In this document: piece by piece, positions 29,641 through 38,609 of the stretch
Position numbering within the stretch: position 1 is the first letter of the stretch
Layout of the letters: each line of letters opens with the position of its first letter
Source of the DNA: Streptomyces kanamyceticus
Lineage (GTDB): Bacteria; Actinomycetota; Actinomycetes; Streptomycetales; Streptomycetaceae
Length of the DNA: 64,000 nucleotides
Direction: 5' to 3'
NCBI RefSeq assembly: GCF_008704495.1
Contig: NZ_CP023699.1
Location: 5,952,001 to 6,016,000, forward strand
Program-made: the position numbers and the translations under genes
The notes under the pieces: model-generated
What the model saw: only the letters and a program-made list of their open reading frames with translations
The model's database searches: none
What the model was told of the DNA's origin: nothing

Positions 29641-31122
29641 TCAGGCCCTGCGCAGCAGTACGTACCCGTGGGCGGTGCCCTCGGTGGCGTAACTGACGCC
29701 CGGGTGCAGCCCGTTGGCGTACGCGACGGGGTCCTTGATCCAGCCCGAGCGGATGTCGAGCGCGACGTAGTCGGGGACGACGGGGCGGGCCGCGCCCACC
29801 CAGTAGACGCGGGCGCGGTCGGTGAGCCTGCTGATCGGGCCGATGTTCGCCTCGACGCTCGCTCCGTCGGGGATCCGTTTCAGCAGCCGCTCCACCGCGA
29901 AGACCTCCCCGCTCTTCTCGTACGTCGCGGTCTCGGTGAGCCGGGCGAGCGGCAGGGACGGGGTCAGGGCGAGGGCCGCGGCGGCGGCGCAGGCGGGCAG
30001 CTTGTCGGCGGCGCCGCGCAGCCACGGCCGTTCGCTGCGGCGGGACCGCTCGACGGCGTCGACGAGGGCCAGCACGACCACCGGCATCAGGACGGCGCTG
30101 TAGTGCCAGTCGGTGCCCCAGTAGTGGTCATCGGCGGAGACGAAGCGCCAGCCGATCGTGGGCAGCGCGACCAGGAGCAGCGGCGAGCGCAGCGCGAGCA
30201 GCCCGGTGGTGGGGATCAGCAGCCAGGCCAGCGTGCGCAGCTTGGTGCCGGTGCCGTCGAAGGCCCCGGCGGTCGCGCCCGCCTCGCCGACCTTGTCCCA
30301 GTAGTCGTACGCGCCGCCGGTGTTGAAGGCGGGGATGACGAGCGTGAGGGTGACCAGGGTGGCGACGAGTCCGAACGCGACGGTGCCGAGCGCGTAGGGC
30401 AGGGTCTTCGGCGACTCGCGGCGGCAGCGGATCGCCACGACGGCGGCGATGGCCGCGACGGTCACCCCCAGGTCCTCCTTGACGAACACCAGCGGCAGCG
30501 CCCAGAGCAGCGCGGCCCGCCAGCGCCGCAGCAGCAGCGCTTCGAGGGAGAAGGCGATCAGCGGTACGGCGAAGCAGATCTCGTGGAAGTCGAAGTCGAC
30601 GGCGCGCTGGATGCCCCAGGAGAAGCCGTACGCGATGCCGATGGCGAGGCCGGGGCCGCGCCCCAGGAGCCGCATCGCCACGCGCGTGACGGGCAGCGCG
30701 GACAGGGCGAACAGCAGGGCCTGCGCGATCAGCAGGGTCACGGGCGTGGGGAAGACCCGGTAGAACGGCGCGAGCAGCGCGGTGACGGGGCTGAAGTGGT
30801 CGCCGAGGATGTTCGCCCCGGGGCCCTTGAGCTCGGCGACCGGCGCCTGGAGGTGGGCGTAGGCGCGGATGGCCTGCTCGAAGATCCCGAGGTCCCAGGA
30901 GAGGTTCTCCATGCGGCGGTAGCGGGTGTAGGAGAGCAGTGCGTAGGCGACGAAGAGTCCGAGGGCGAGCAGCTGGGGGGCGCGGTCCCAGAGGATGCGG
31001 CCGCCGGGCCCCGAGCCGGGCCCTGGCCCGCCTCCGGTCTCGGCTCCGGTCCCGGGCCGCGCCGGTATGAGCCCGGTGTCGGCCTCCGGGTCGGCCGCGG
31101 TGACGGAATGGGCTCCGGACAT
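29641..31122 (-). CDS. DUF2079 polytopic membrane protein
   Basis: A 493-residue membrane protein with about ten helices. It matches the DUF2079 family of actinobacteria and cyanobacteria through phrases such as LSWDLGIFEQAIRAYAHLQ, HFSPVTALLAPFYRVFP and FVKEDLGVTVAAIA. The family is structurally like GT-C glycosyltransferases, but no function is established. A polar N-terminal tail of about 45 residues precedes the first helix. The ATG at 31122 starts the conserved part; the reading frame stays open far upstream opposite mfd only because of GC bias. Divergent from mfd. Confidence 0.88.
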   Translation of the reverse strand: MSGAHSVTAADPEADTGLIPARPGTGAETGGGPGPGSGPGGRILWDRAPQLLALGLFVAYALLSYTRYRRMENLSWDLGIFEQAIRAYAHLQAPVAELKGPGANILGDHFSPVTALLAPFYRVFPTPVTLLIAQALLFALSALPVTRVAMRLLGRGPGLAIGIAYGFSWGIQRAVDFDFHEICFAVPLIAFSLEALLLRRWRAALLWALPLVFVKEDLGVTVAAIAAVVAIRCRRESPKTLPYALGTVAFGLVATLVTLTLVIPAFNTGGAYDYWDKVGEAGATAGAFDGTGTKLRTLAWLLIPTTGLLALRSPLLLVALPTIGWRFVSADDHYWGTDWHYSAVLMPVVVLALVDAVERSRRSERPWLRGAADKLPACAAAAALALTPSLPLARLTETATYEKSGEVFAVERLLKRIPDGASVEANIGPISRLTDRARVYWVGAARPVVPDYVALDIRSGWIKDPVAYANGLHPGVSYATEGTAHGYVLLRRA

Positions 31123-31467
31123 GGGCTGGCTTTCTGGTCGAAGGACGGAAGCCGGGTGGGGCTTCCTGAACGTTCGGGGCGACGAGCACGGTGTTCGAGG
31201 TGTTCGAGATGCGGTACGACCCGGATCAGGGTGCCATCCCTTGGGGGAAAAGCCCCAGGGGGGCAGGCGGCGGGTCCTGGATCCGGGGTCGGTCCACCCC
31301 GATGAGAGGCCCGACGAGCCGCCCGACGAGCCGCGTCTGTCAGTGATGAGTCGTACGCTGGATGACCCCGGCCCGTGACACGTGCCGGGCCCTTCGCGTT
31401 GCCCACCCGGCCGTGATCGCACGCCGGAATCCCGTACATCCCCATGGAACCTGGACGGAAAGCCTTC
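31123..31467. other. Divergent intergenic region between DUF2079 gene and mfd
   Basis: 345 bp without a credible gene. Visible elements: hairpin GGAAGCC/GGCTTCC (31147-31166), a -10-like TACGCT (31354-31359) that could serve mfd, and a CCCGGC/GCCGGG hairpin (31367-31389) in the likely mfd leader. Confidence 0.4.
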
Positions 31468-34400
31468 ATGAGCCTGCACGGTCTGCTCGACGCCGTCGTC
31501 AAGGACTCCGCGCTCGCCGAGGCGGTCAAGGCCGCCGCCGACGGCCACCGCGCCCACGTCGACCTGGTGGGACCGCCCGCCGCGCGTCCCTTCGCGGTGG
31601 CCGCGCTCGCCCGCGAGTCCGGCCGTCCCGTGCTGGCCGTGACGGCCACCGGGCGGGAGGCCGAGGACCTGGCGGCGGCGCTGCGCACGATCCTGCCGCC
31701 GGACGGCGTCGTCGAGTACCCCTCGTGGGAGACGCTCCCGCACGAGCGCCTCTCGCCCCGCTCCGACACGGTGGGCCGCCGCCTCGCGATCCTGCGCCGC
31801 CTGGCGCACCCGAGCACGGACGACCCGGAGACCGGACCGGTCTCGGTGATCGTCGCGCCCGTACGCTCGGTGCTCCAGCCGCAGGTCAAGGGCCTGGGCG
31901 ACCTGGAGCCCGTGGCGCTGCGCACCGGTCAGACCACGGATCTGAACGAGATCGTCGAGGCGCTCGCCGCCGCCGCGTACTCCCGGGTGGAACTGGTCGA
32001 GAAGCGCGGCGAGTTCGCGGTCCGCGGCGGCATCCTCGACGTCTTCCCGCCCACCGAGGAGCACCCGCTGCGCGTGGAGTTCTGGGGCGACGACGTCGAG
32101 GAGATCCGTTACTTCAAGGTCGCCGACCAGCGCTCCCTTGAGGTCGCGGAGCACGGCCTGTGGGCGCCGCCCTGCCGCGAGCTGCTGCTCACCGACGAGG
32201 TGCGGGAGCGGGCGGCGGCGCTCGCCGAACAGCACCCCGAGCTGGGCGAGCTGCTCGGGAAGATCGCCGAGGGCATCGCGGTCGAGGGCATGGAGTCCCT
32301 CGCGCCTGTCCTGGTGGACGACATGGAGCTTTTGATCGACGTCATGCCGAAGGGCTCCATGGCGGTGGTCTGCGACCCGGAGCGGGTGCGCACCCGCGCG
32401 ACCGACCTGGTGGCGACGTCGCAGGAGTTCCTGCAGGCCAGCTGGGCGGCGACGGCGGGCGGCGGCGAGGCGCCCATCGACGTGGGCGCGGCGTCGCTGT
32501 GGGGCATCGCGGACATCCGCGAGCACGCGCGCGAGCTCGGCATGATGTGGTGGTCGGTCTCCCCGTTCGCGGCGGGCGAGACGCTGACATTTGGCGCTGC
32601 CGCGCCGGGGGACGCGGACACCCTCAAGCTCGGCATGCACGCCCCCGAGACGTACCGGGGTGACACGGCGAAGGCGCTCGCCGACACCAAGGGCTGGCTC
32701 GCGGACGGCTGGCGCGTCGTGTACGTCACCGAGGCGCACGGACCCGCCGCGCGCACGGTCGAGGTGCTCGGCGGCGAGGGCATCGCCGCCCGCCACGACG
32801 CGGACCTCGCCGACCTGGCCCCGTCCGTCGTGCACGTGTCCTGCGGCTCGATCGACTACGGCTTCGTGGACCCGGGGCTCAGGCTCGCGGTCCTCACCGA
32901 GACCGACCTGTCGGGCCAGAAGGCGGCGGGCAAGGACGGCCAGCGGATGCCCGCGCGCCGTCGCAAGACGATCGACCCGCTGACCCTGGAGTCCGGCGAC
33001 TACATCGTCCACGAGCAGCACGGCGTCGGCCGCTACATCGAGATGGTGCAGCGCACGGTGCAGGGCGCGACCCGTGAGTACCTGGTCGTGGAGTACGCCC
33101 CCGCCAAGCGCGGCCAGCCAGGCGACCGGCTCTACATCCCCACCGACCAGCTGGAGCAGATCACCAAGTACGTGGGCGGCGAGGCTCCCACCCTCCACCG
33201 CCTGGGCGGCGCCGACTGGACGAAGACGAAGGCGCGCGCGAAGAAGGCGGTCAAGGAGATCGCGGCCGACCTCATCAAGCTGTACTCCGCGCGCATGGCG
33301 GCCCCGGGACACGCCTTCGGCGCGGACACGCCCTGGCAGCGCGAGCTGGAGGACGCCTTCCCGTACGCGGAGACGCCCGACCAGCTCACCACCATCGCCG
33401 AGGTCAAGGAGGACATGGAGAAGACGGTCCCGATGGACCGCCTGATCTGCGGCGACGTGGGCTACGGCAAGACGGAGATCGCGGTCCGCGCGGCGTTCAA
33501 GGCGGTACAGGACGGCAAGCAGGTAGCGGTCCTGGTCCCCACCACACTCCTGGTCCAGCAGCACTTCGGCACGTTCTCCGAGCGGTACTCCCAATTCCCG
33601 GTGAAGGTACGGGCGTTGAGCCGCTTCCAGAGCGACACCGAGTCGAAGGAGACCCTGGAGGGCCTGCGCGACGGCTCGGTCGACATCGTGATCGGCACGC
33701 ACCGCCTGTTCTCCTCCGAGACGAAGTTCAAGGACCTGGGCCTGGTCATCGTCGACGAGGAGCAGCGCTTCGGCGTCGAGCACAAGGAGCAGCTGAAGAA
33801 GCTCCGCGCCAACGTGGACGTCCTGACGATGTCGGCGACGCCGATCCCGCGCACGCTGGAGATGGCGGTCACGGGCATCCGCGAGATGTCGACGATCACG
33901 ACACCGCCCGAGGAGCGCCACCCGGTCCTGACCTTCGTCGGTCCGTACGAGGAGAAGCAGATCGGCGCGGCCATCCGCCGCGAGCTGCTGCGCGAGGGGC
34001 AGGTCTTCTACATCCACAACCGCGTGGAGTCGATCGACCGCGCGGCGGCCCGCCTTCGCGACATCGTCCCCGAGGCCCGCATCGCGACGGCCCACGGCCA
34101 GATGTCCGAACAGGCCCTGGAACAGGTGGTCGTGGACTTCTGGGAGAAGAAGTTCGACGTCCTGGTCTCCACGACGATCGTCGAGTCGGGCATCGACATC
34201 TCCAACGCCAACACGCTGATCGTCGAGCGCGGCGACAACTTCGGCCTGTCCCAACTCCACCAGCTGCGCGGCCGCGTGGGCCGAGGCCGCGAGCGAGGCT
34301 ACGCGTACTTCCTCTACCCCCCGGAGAAGCCGCTCACGGAAACGGCCCACGAGCGCCTCGCCACCATCGCCCAGCACACCGAGATGGGCGCGGGCATGTA

Positions 34401-35022
34401 CGTCGCGATGAAGGACCTGGAGATCCGCGGAGCCGGAAACCTCCTCGGCGGCGAGCAGTCGGGCCACATCGCGGGCGTCGGCTTCGACCTCTACGTACGC
34501 ATGGTGGGCGAGGCGGTCGCCGACTACCGCGCGTCCCTGGAGGGCGGTGTCGAGGAGGAGCCGCCCCTGGAGGTCAAGATCGAGCTCCCGGTCGACGCGC
34601 ACGTCCCGCACGACTACGCCCCCGGCGAGCGCCTGCGCCTGGCGGCCTACCGCGCCATCGCCTCCGCCAACACGGAGGAGGACGTCAAGGCGGTCCGCGA
34701 GGAACTCACCGACCGCTACGGCAAGTTGCCGGAGCCGGTGGAGAACCTCCTCCTCGTCGCGGGCCTGCGGATGCTGGCGCGGGCGTGCGGCGTGGGCGAG
34801 ATCGTCCTTCAGGGCAACAACATCCGCTTCGCCCCGGTGGACCTGCGCGAATCCCAGGAGCTGCGCCTGAAGCGGCTCTACCCCGGGACGGTCATCAAGG
34901 CGAACGCCAACCAGGTCCTCGTCCCCCGCCCGAAGACGGCGAAGGTCGGCGGAAAGCCGCTGGTCGGACGCGAACTGCTGGGCTGGGTGGGGGAGTTCCT
35001 GACGTCGATCCTGGGGTCGTAG
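31468..35022 (+). CDS. mfd: Transcription-repair coupling factor Mfd
   Basis: Removes RNA polymerase stalled at DNA lesions and recruits UvrA. The 1184-residue protein has the full layout: a UvrB-like N-terminal module (about 30-330), the CarD-like RNA-polymerase interaction domain (GDYIVHEQHGVGRYIEMVQ, about 510-580), and a RecG-like translocase with Walker A GDVGYGKTE (Gly662, Lys668), DEEQ box (about 763), ATPIPRTLEM and RGRVGRGRERGYAYF, ending with the TRCF domain. I chose ATG 31468, where the conserved sequence MSLHGLLDAV begins; ATG 31444 is eight codons upstream. Confidence 0.97.
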   Translation: MSLHGLLDAVVKDSALAEAVKAAADGHRAHVDLVGPPAARPFAVAALARESGRPVLAVTATGREAEDLAAALRTILPPDGVVEYPSWETLPHERLSPRSDTVGRRLAILRRLAHPSTDDPETGPVSVIVAPVRSVLQPQVKGLGDLEPVALRTGQTTDLNEIVEALAAAAYSRVELVEKRGEFAVRGGILDVFPPTEEHPLRVEFWGDDVEEIRYFKVADQRSLEVAEHGLWAPPCRELLLTDEVRERAAALAEQHPELGELLGKIAEGIAVEGMESLAPVLVDDMELLIDVMPKGSMAVVCDPERVRTRATDLVATSQEFLQASWAATAGGGEAPIDVGAASLWGIADIREHARELGMMWWSVSPFAAGETLTFGAAAPGDADTLKLGMHAPETYRGDTAKALADTKGWLADGWRVVYVTEAHGPAARTVEVLGGEGIAARHDADLADLAPSVVHVSCGSIDYGFVDPGLRLAVLTETDLSGQKAAGKDGQRMPARRRKTIDPLTLESGDYIVHEQHGVGRYIEMVQRTVQGATREYLVVEYAPAKRGQPGDRLYIPTDQLEQITKYVGGEAPTLHRLGGADWTKTKARAKKAVKEIAADLIKLYSARMAAPGHAFGADTPWQRELEDAFPYAETPDQLTTIAEVKEDMEKTVPMDRLICGDVGYGKTEIAVRAAFKAVQDGKQVAVLVPTTLLVQQHFGTFSERYSQFPVKVRALSRFQSDTESKETLEGLRDGSVDIVIGTHRLFSSETKFKDLGLVIVDEEQRFGVEHKEQLKKLRANVDVLTMSATPIPRTLEMAVTGIREMSTITTPPEERHPVLTFVGPYEEKQIGAAIRRELLREGQVFYIHNRVESIDRAAARLRDIVPEARIATAHGQMSEQALEQVVVDFWEKKFDVLVSTTIVESGIDISNANTLIVERGDNFGLSQLHQLRGRVGRGRERGYAYFLYPPEKPLTETAHERLATIAQHTEMGAGMYVAMKDLEIRGAGNLLGGEQSGHIAGVGFDLYVRMVGEAVADYRASLEGGVEEEPPLEVKIELPVDAHVPHDYAPGERLRLAAYRAIASANTEEDVKAVREELTDRYGKLPEPVENLLLVAGLRMLARACGVGEIVLQGNNIRFAPVDLRESQELRLKRLYPGTVIKANANQVLVPRPKTAKVGGKPLVGRELLGWVGEFLTSILGS

Positions 35023-35031
35023 GACGCGATG

Positions 35032-35061
35032 GACCGGGTCGCGGACGTTGGCGACCCGGTC
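35032..35061. terminator. Bidirectional terminator between mfd and NUDIX gene
   Basis: GACCGGGTCGC (35032-35042) and GCGACCCGGTC (35051-35061) form a perfect 11-bp stem with an 8-nt loop between the 3' ends of the convergent genes. Confidence 0.75.
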
Positions 35062-35080
35062 AGCCGTGAGGCACCAGCAG

Positions 35081-35566
35081 TTACCGAGCGAGATACCGAC
35101 CGAAGACCTCCTGACTGTCAGGAGTGAAGGTCCACTGCCGCAGGATCCGCCGCAGCTCGGACTCGGTCACCCAGTCGTGCCAGGCCACTTCTGCCGGATC
35201 GGGGGCGCCGACCTCCGGAAGCACGGCATCGCACACGCCGAGCCAGTAAGGGCTGAGCCCGCTCCGGTTGAGGAACGTGAACCGGAGGCGCACCGCCGCC
35301 CGCGCCCCCAGCTCCTCGCCGAGTTCGCGGGCGGCCGCCTGCTCGTAGGACTCGCCGACTCCCGCGGCGCCCCCGACGCCGAGTTCGTAGTGCCCCGGGA
35401 AACGGGACAGCCGCTCGGCACGCCGATGGACGAGGAAGCGGCCTTGTTCGTCGCGGCAGACCGCCACGCCGACCCGGTGCAGCCAGCCCTCACGAACCGC
35501 GTCCCGTCGGCTGACCGTCCCCAGCACGCGATCCTGCGCGTCGACGCGTTCCACGAGTTCATCCAT
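35081..35566 (-). CDS. NUDIX hydrolase (IDI-like subgroup)
   Basis: A 161-residue NUDIX protein. The Nudix box is seen as GGAAGVGESYEQAAARELGEELG (G-x5-E-x7-REx2EEx). The N-terminus ERVDAQDRVLGTVSRRDAVR and HRVGVAVCRDEQGRFLVHRR match the subgroup related to isopentenyl-diphosphate isomerase, whose members hydrolyse nucleotide or other diphosphates. ATG 35566 (MDELVERVDAQD) is where family similarity starts; an ATG at 35596 is also in frame. It lies 49 bp after the NTF2-like gene on the same strand. Confidence 0.85.
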   Translation of the reverse strand: MDELVERVDAQDRVLGTVSRRDAVREGWLHRVGVAVCRDEQGRFLVHRRAERLSRFPGHYELGVGGAAGVGESYEQAAARELGEELGARAAVRLRFTFLNRSGLSPYWLGVCDAVLPEVGAPDPAEVAWHDWVTESELRRILRQWTFTPDSQEVFGRYLAR

Positions 35567-35615
35567 GGCGCAGACGATCGCAGCAGCCACTGACATCCAA
35601 GAGAAGAGCGACCTC

Positions 35616-36056
35616 TCAGGACGCGTCCGGGATGCACGCCTCCGCGACCGAGAGGCTGTTCTCGTAGAGGTGGTGGCGGGTGATCCGGCCGTTCTCTACG
35701 GTCAGGCGCAGTGCGTAGGGGCCCTCGAAGGACTTGCCCGTGGCGCGCACCGTTCCCGAGAGGCTGCCCATCAAGATGGCGTCGGTGCCGTCGACGAGGA
35801 GGGTGTCGAGGGAGGCGCGGGAGTCCTCGGGCACCGTGTACCGGGCCAACTCCTCGCCCTGCGCGGCGCATTCGGCGCCGGTGGAGCGGGGCCTGATCCA
35901 CGGGACCGCGGGGTTCTCGGCGAGCAGCCAGTCGACCTTGTCGGCGAAGAGCTCGGTGAGCCGTGCGGTGTCCGCGGCCAGACGGGCCGTCAGGAACTCC
36001 TGCACGGTGGTGCGGGTGGCGTCTTCGGTGGCCTGTCGTGTGTTGTCCATGCCCAT
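35616..36056 (-). CDS. NTF2-like (SnoaL-type) protein
   Basis: A 146-residue protein with the alpha+beta cone fold of the SnoaL/NTF2-like family: an N-terminal helix (VQEFLTARLAADTARLTELFADKVDWLLA), then beta strands ending with YALRLTVENGRITRHHLYENSLSVAEA. Members include ketosteroid isomerases, limonene-epoxide hydrolases and binding proteins. Catalytic residues cannot be assigned. The ATG at 36056 is followed two codons later by another (36050). Divergent from the MOSC gene. Confidence 0.82.
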   Translation of the reverse strand: MGMDNTRQATEDATRTTVQEFLTARLAADTARLTELFADKVDWLLAENPAVPWIRPRSTGAECAAQGEELARYTVPEDSRASLDTLLVDGTDAILMGSLSGTVRATGKSFEGPYALRLTVENGRITRHHLYENSLSVAEACIPDAS

Positions 36057-36226
36057 GAGGATGGCTTGGGCCGGTGGCGGACGTCGATTACCCCGGAGGT
36101 CATGGACCTCCGGGGCGGGGAGCGCGCCTGAGGTGTCCGGTTCGCCCGTTGAGGGGAGATATGGTCTGAACCGCTTGGTCGTTACCGTGGTGGATGCATG
36201 AGTCCGCCCAGGGGAGGGAGAGCGCT

Positions 36227-36967
36227 GTGCCGCTCAAAGTCGTCGGTCTGAACAGTTATCCGGTGAAATCGATGCTCGGTGTCGCGCACGAGCGGCTCGT
36301 CTTCGACGCGCGCGGTGCCGTCGGCGACCGGCTGTGGGCCCTGCGGCACGCGGACGGCAAGCTGAGCAGCGGCAAGAACAGCCGCCGCTTCCGCCGGGTG
36401 CCCGGCATGCTCGAACACGTCGCGGCGTACGACGCGGACGGCACCCCCTTCGTCACCGCGCCGGACGGCGAGATCCTGCGCCCCGGCGACCCCCGGATAC
36501 CCGAACGCTTCGGCGAGGGCGTCGAGTTGGCGCGCGAGGGAGCGGAGAGCCACCAGGACGCCGCCGCCGTCTCCCTCGTCGGCACCGCGTCGCTGCGCGC
36601 GCTCGGCGAGCTGCTCGGTGACGCCGACCCCGTCGACGTACGGCGGCTGCGCAAGAACATCGTCGTGGAGACCGACGAACCATGGATCGAGGAGAGCTGG
36701 GTGGGCCACGAGATCACCATCGGAGGCACGGGCGCCACGGGCGCCACGGGTGGCATGGGTGACACGGGCGTCGCGGAGCCGCTTCGGCTGCGCGTCACCG
36801 AGCGCGTCGCGCGCTGCGTCATGACCACCCAGGCCCAGACCGGCCTCCCCGCGGACAACCGCGTCCTGAAGACCCTCACCGCCGCCCGCGGCATGTGCAT
36901 CGGCGTCTACGCGGACATCGTGACGCCCGCCCCGCTCGCCATCGGCGACACGGTGGTGGCCCGGTGA
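36227..36967 (+). CDS. MOSC-domain protein with N-terminal beta-barrel
   Basis: A 246-residue protein of the MOSC family related to molybdenum cofactor sulfurases and mARC/YcbX enzymes. The N-terminal beta-barrel is seen as VVGLNSYPVKSMLGVAHERLVFDARGAVGDRLWAL, and the MOSC part ends with VARCVMTTQAQTGLPADNRVLKTL, in which the conserved cysteine would bind the cofactor. No ferredoxin domain is present. A Gly-Ala-Thr repeat (GATGATGG) interrupts the sequence near residue 170. GTG 36227 follows GGGAGG; its stop overlaps the next gene's GTG start by 4 bp. Confidence 0.87.
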   Translation: MPLKVVGLNSYPVKSMLGVAHERLVFDARGAVGDRLWALRHADGKLSSGKNSRRFRRVPGMLEHVAAYDADGTPFVTAPDGEILRPGDPRIPERFGEGVELAREGAESHQDAAAVSLVGTASLRALGELLGDADPVDVRRLRKNIVVETDEPWIEESWVGHEITIGGTGATGATGGMGDTGVAEPLRLRVTERVARCVMTTQAQTGLPADNRVLKTLTAARGMCIGVYADIVTPAPLAIGDTVVAR

Positions 36968-37692
36968 ACCGTCGTACCACCGGGGCCCTGCTGGCCCTGA
37001 TCGCTCTCCCCGCGCTGCTCACCGGCTGCGAACTCGGCACCGATGACAAGAAGGACGAGGGCGGCGCCGCGGGCCCCGACGCGAAGGCGGGCTCCGCGCT
37101 CGCCGCCGTCGACACCCTCACCGTCAAGGGCCGCGCGCCCAAGACCGGTTACGAGCGGAGCCGGTTCGGCACCGCGTGGGCCGACACGGACTCCAACGGC
37201 TGCCCCACCAGGGACGACATCCTCAAGCGTGACCTGAAGGACGTCAGGTACCAGGGCGGGGACTGCCGGGTGGCGTCGGGGACGCTCGCGCCCGACCCCT
37301 ACACCGGCAAGGACGTGTCGTTCCGGCGCGGCCGCAGCCAGGTCGACATCGACCACCTCGTCGCCCTCTCGGACGCCTGGCAGAAGGGCGCCTTCCAGTG
37401 GGAGCCGAGCAAGCGCATCGCCTTCGCCAACGACCCCCTTAACCTCATAGCGGTCGACGCGGGCCCCAACCGCAGCAAGGGCGACGGCGACACGGCGACC
37501 TGGCTGCCCCCGGACAAGGCGTACCGCTGTACGTATGTGGCGGGGCAGGTCGCGGTGAAGAAGAAGTACGGGGTGTGGGTGACGGGCGCGGAGCGGGACG
37601 CGATGAAGAAGGTCCTGAACACGTGCCCGGACGAGAAGCTCCCGTCGGGCAACGCCCCGACCAAGGCACCGCCCCGCTTCCACGCACGCTGA
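36964..37692 (+). CDS. HNH-family (DUF1524) lipoprotein nuclease
   Basis: A 242-residue secreted protein with a lipoprotein signal: hydrophobic segment and lipobox LLTGC (Cys about residue 21). The mature part has the DUF1524/HNH pattern: DIDHLVALSDAWQKGA (catalytic His), FANDPLNLIAVDAGPNRSKG and DTATWLPP. These domains cut DNA; extracellular members may salvage nucleic acid. The four cysteines GCPTR, GGDCR, YRCTY and NTCPD may make disulfides. The GTG start overlaps the MOSC stop, an unlikely functional pairing, so coupling may be accidental. Confidence 0.87.
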   Translation: MNRRTTGALLALIALPALLTGCELGTDDKKDEGGAAGPDAKAGSALAAVDTLTVKGRAPKTGYERSRFGTAWADTDSNGCPTRDDILKRDLKDVRYQGGDCRVASGTLAPDPYTGKDVSFRRGRSQVDIDHLVALSDAWQKGAFQWEPSKRIAFANDPLNLIAVDAGPNRSKGDGDTATWLPPDKAYRCTYVAGQVAVKKKYGVWVTGAERDAMKKVLNTCPDEKLPSGNAPTKAPPRFHAR

Positions 37693-37718
37693 ACGAGGGC
37701 AGGGGGGTGCCCCTTTTT

Positions 37719-37770
37719 AGGGGCGCGGGGCTGTGTCATGTGCGGCTCCGCCGCGTGGGCGCGCTCAGCC
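37719..37770. repeat. Dispersed repeat, family B copy
   Basis: Second copy of the long-centre repeat, matching 13319-13370 in 48 or so of 52 positions. It begins AGGGGCGCGGGG, has the centre with hairpin GCGGC-TCC-GCCGC, and ends GCGCGCTCAGCC. It follows the HNH lipoprotein gene, preceded by a CCCCTTTTTAGGGG hairpin that may terminate transcription. Confidence 0.75.
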
Positions 37771-37830
37771 CCCATGCACCCGCAGGTAAATGAATAGCCG
37801 CTCCCAAGCGAAGCGCATACCGTGCGGCAC

Positions 37831-38574
37831 ATGGACCTCAAGATCACCACCTTGGCCGAACGGCCCGACCTCGCCGGGCCGCTCTGGCACATGGCAGAGG
37901 ACTGGCCCGAGTTCATCCTGCACGACCCGGTCGGCTGGTCCCTGATCGGCAGGATCGTCGCGGACCTCCCGGAGTACGTCCTGGTCGCCACGGACCAGGA
38001 CGGCAAGGTCGTGTCCCGCGGCTTCAGCGTGCCCCTCGCGCTGCGCGCCCGCGAGGGCGGCGAGCTGCCCGACGGCGGCTGGGACCAGGTCCTGCTGTGG
38101 GCCTTCTCCGATCTACGGCACGGCAAGGAGACGGACACGGTCAGCGCCATCGAGATCACCGTCGACGAGACGGCACGCGGCAAGGGGGTCTCGGGGCGGA
38201 TGCTCGCGGCCATGCGGGACAACGCCCGCGCCCGCGGCTTCACCGAGGTCGTCGCGCCCGTGCGCCCCAACGCCAAGCACCGCGAACCGGCCGCGCCGAT
38301 CGACGAGTACGCGTACCGCACGCGCGAGGACGGTCTGCCCCACGACCCGTGGCTGCGGGTGCACGTGCGGGCGGGCGGCGTCATCGAGAAGGTCGCGCAC
38401 GCGTCCATGACGGTGTCGGGGTCGACCGCGCAGTGGCGCGAGTGGACGGGGCTGCCGTTCGACGCGGAGGGCGAGGTCGAGGTGCCCGGCGCGCTGGTGC
38501 CGGTCCACTGTGAACTCGCCCGCGGCTACGGCGTGTACGTCGAGCCGAACGTCTGGGTGCGGCACACGCTCTGA
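37831..38574 (+). CDS. GNAT-family N-acetyltransferase
   Basis: A 247-residue acetyltransferase-like protein. The acetyl-CoA pocket is seen as EITVDETARGKGVSGRMLAAM (motif A, R/Q-x-x-G-x-G/A form RGKGVS), followed by ARARGFTEVVAPVRPNAK. The N-terminal half, with WHMAEDWPEFILHDP, is specific to this actinobacterial subgroup. The substrate is unknown. ATG 37831 is preferred over the GTG three codons earlier. A convergent lipoprotein gene ends 29 bp downstream; between them a 14-bp sequence is repeated twice (38582-38609). Confidence 0.82.
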   Translation: MDLKITTLAERPDLAGPLWHMAEDWPEFILHDPVGWSLIGRIVADLPEYVLVATDQDGKVVSRGFSVPLALRAREGGELPDGGWDQVLLWAFSDLRHGKETDTVSAIEITVDETARGKGVSGRMLAAMRDNARARGFTEVVAPVRPNAKHREPAAPIDEYAYRTREDGLPHDPWLRVHVRAGGVIEKVAHASMTVSGSTAQWREWTGLPFDAEGEVEVPGALVPVHCELARGYGVYVEPNVWVRHTL

Positions 38575-38581
38575 GCCGGCC

Positions 38582-38609
38582 CAGCTGAGTCAGTCCAGCT
38601 GAGTCAGTC
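38582..38609. repeat. Two tandem 14-bp repeats
   Basis: CAGCTGAGTCAGTC occurs twice back to back at the junction of two convergent genes, running into the 3' end of the lipoprotein gene. Probably a small slippage duplication. Confidence 0.7.

Noticed and set aside
29641..34611. A 1656-residue open frame on the minus strand
   Set aside because: Only its 3' third (to 31122) is the DUF2079 protein. The rest is antisense to mfd and arises from high GC in third codon positions.
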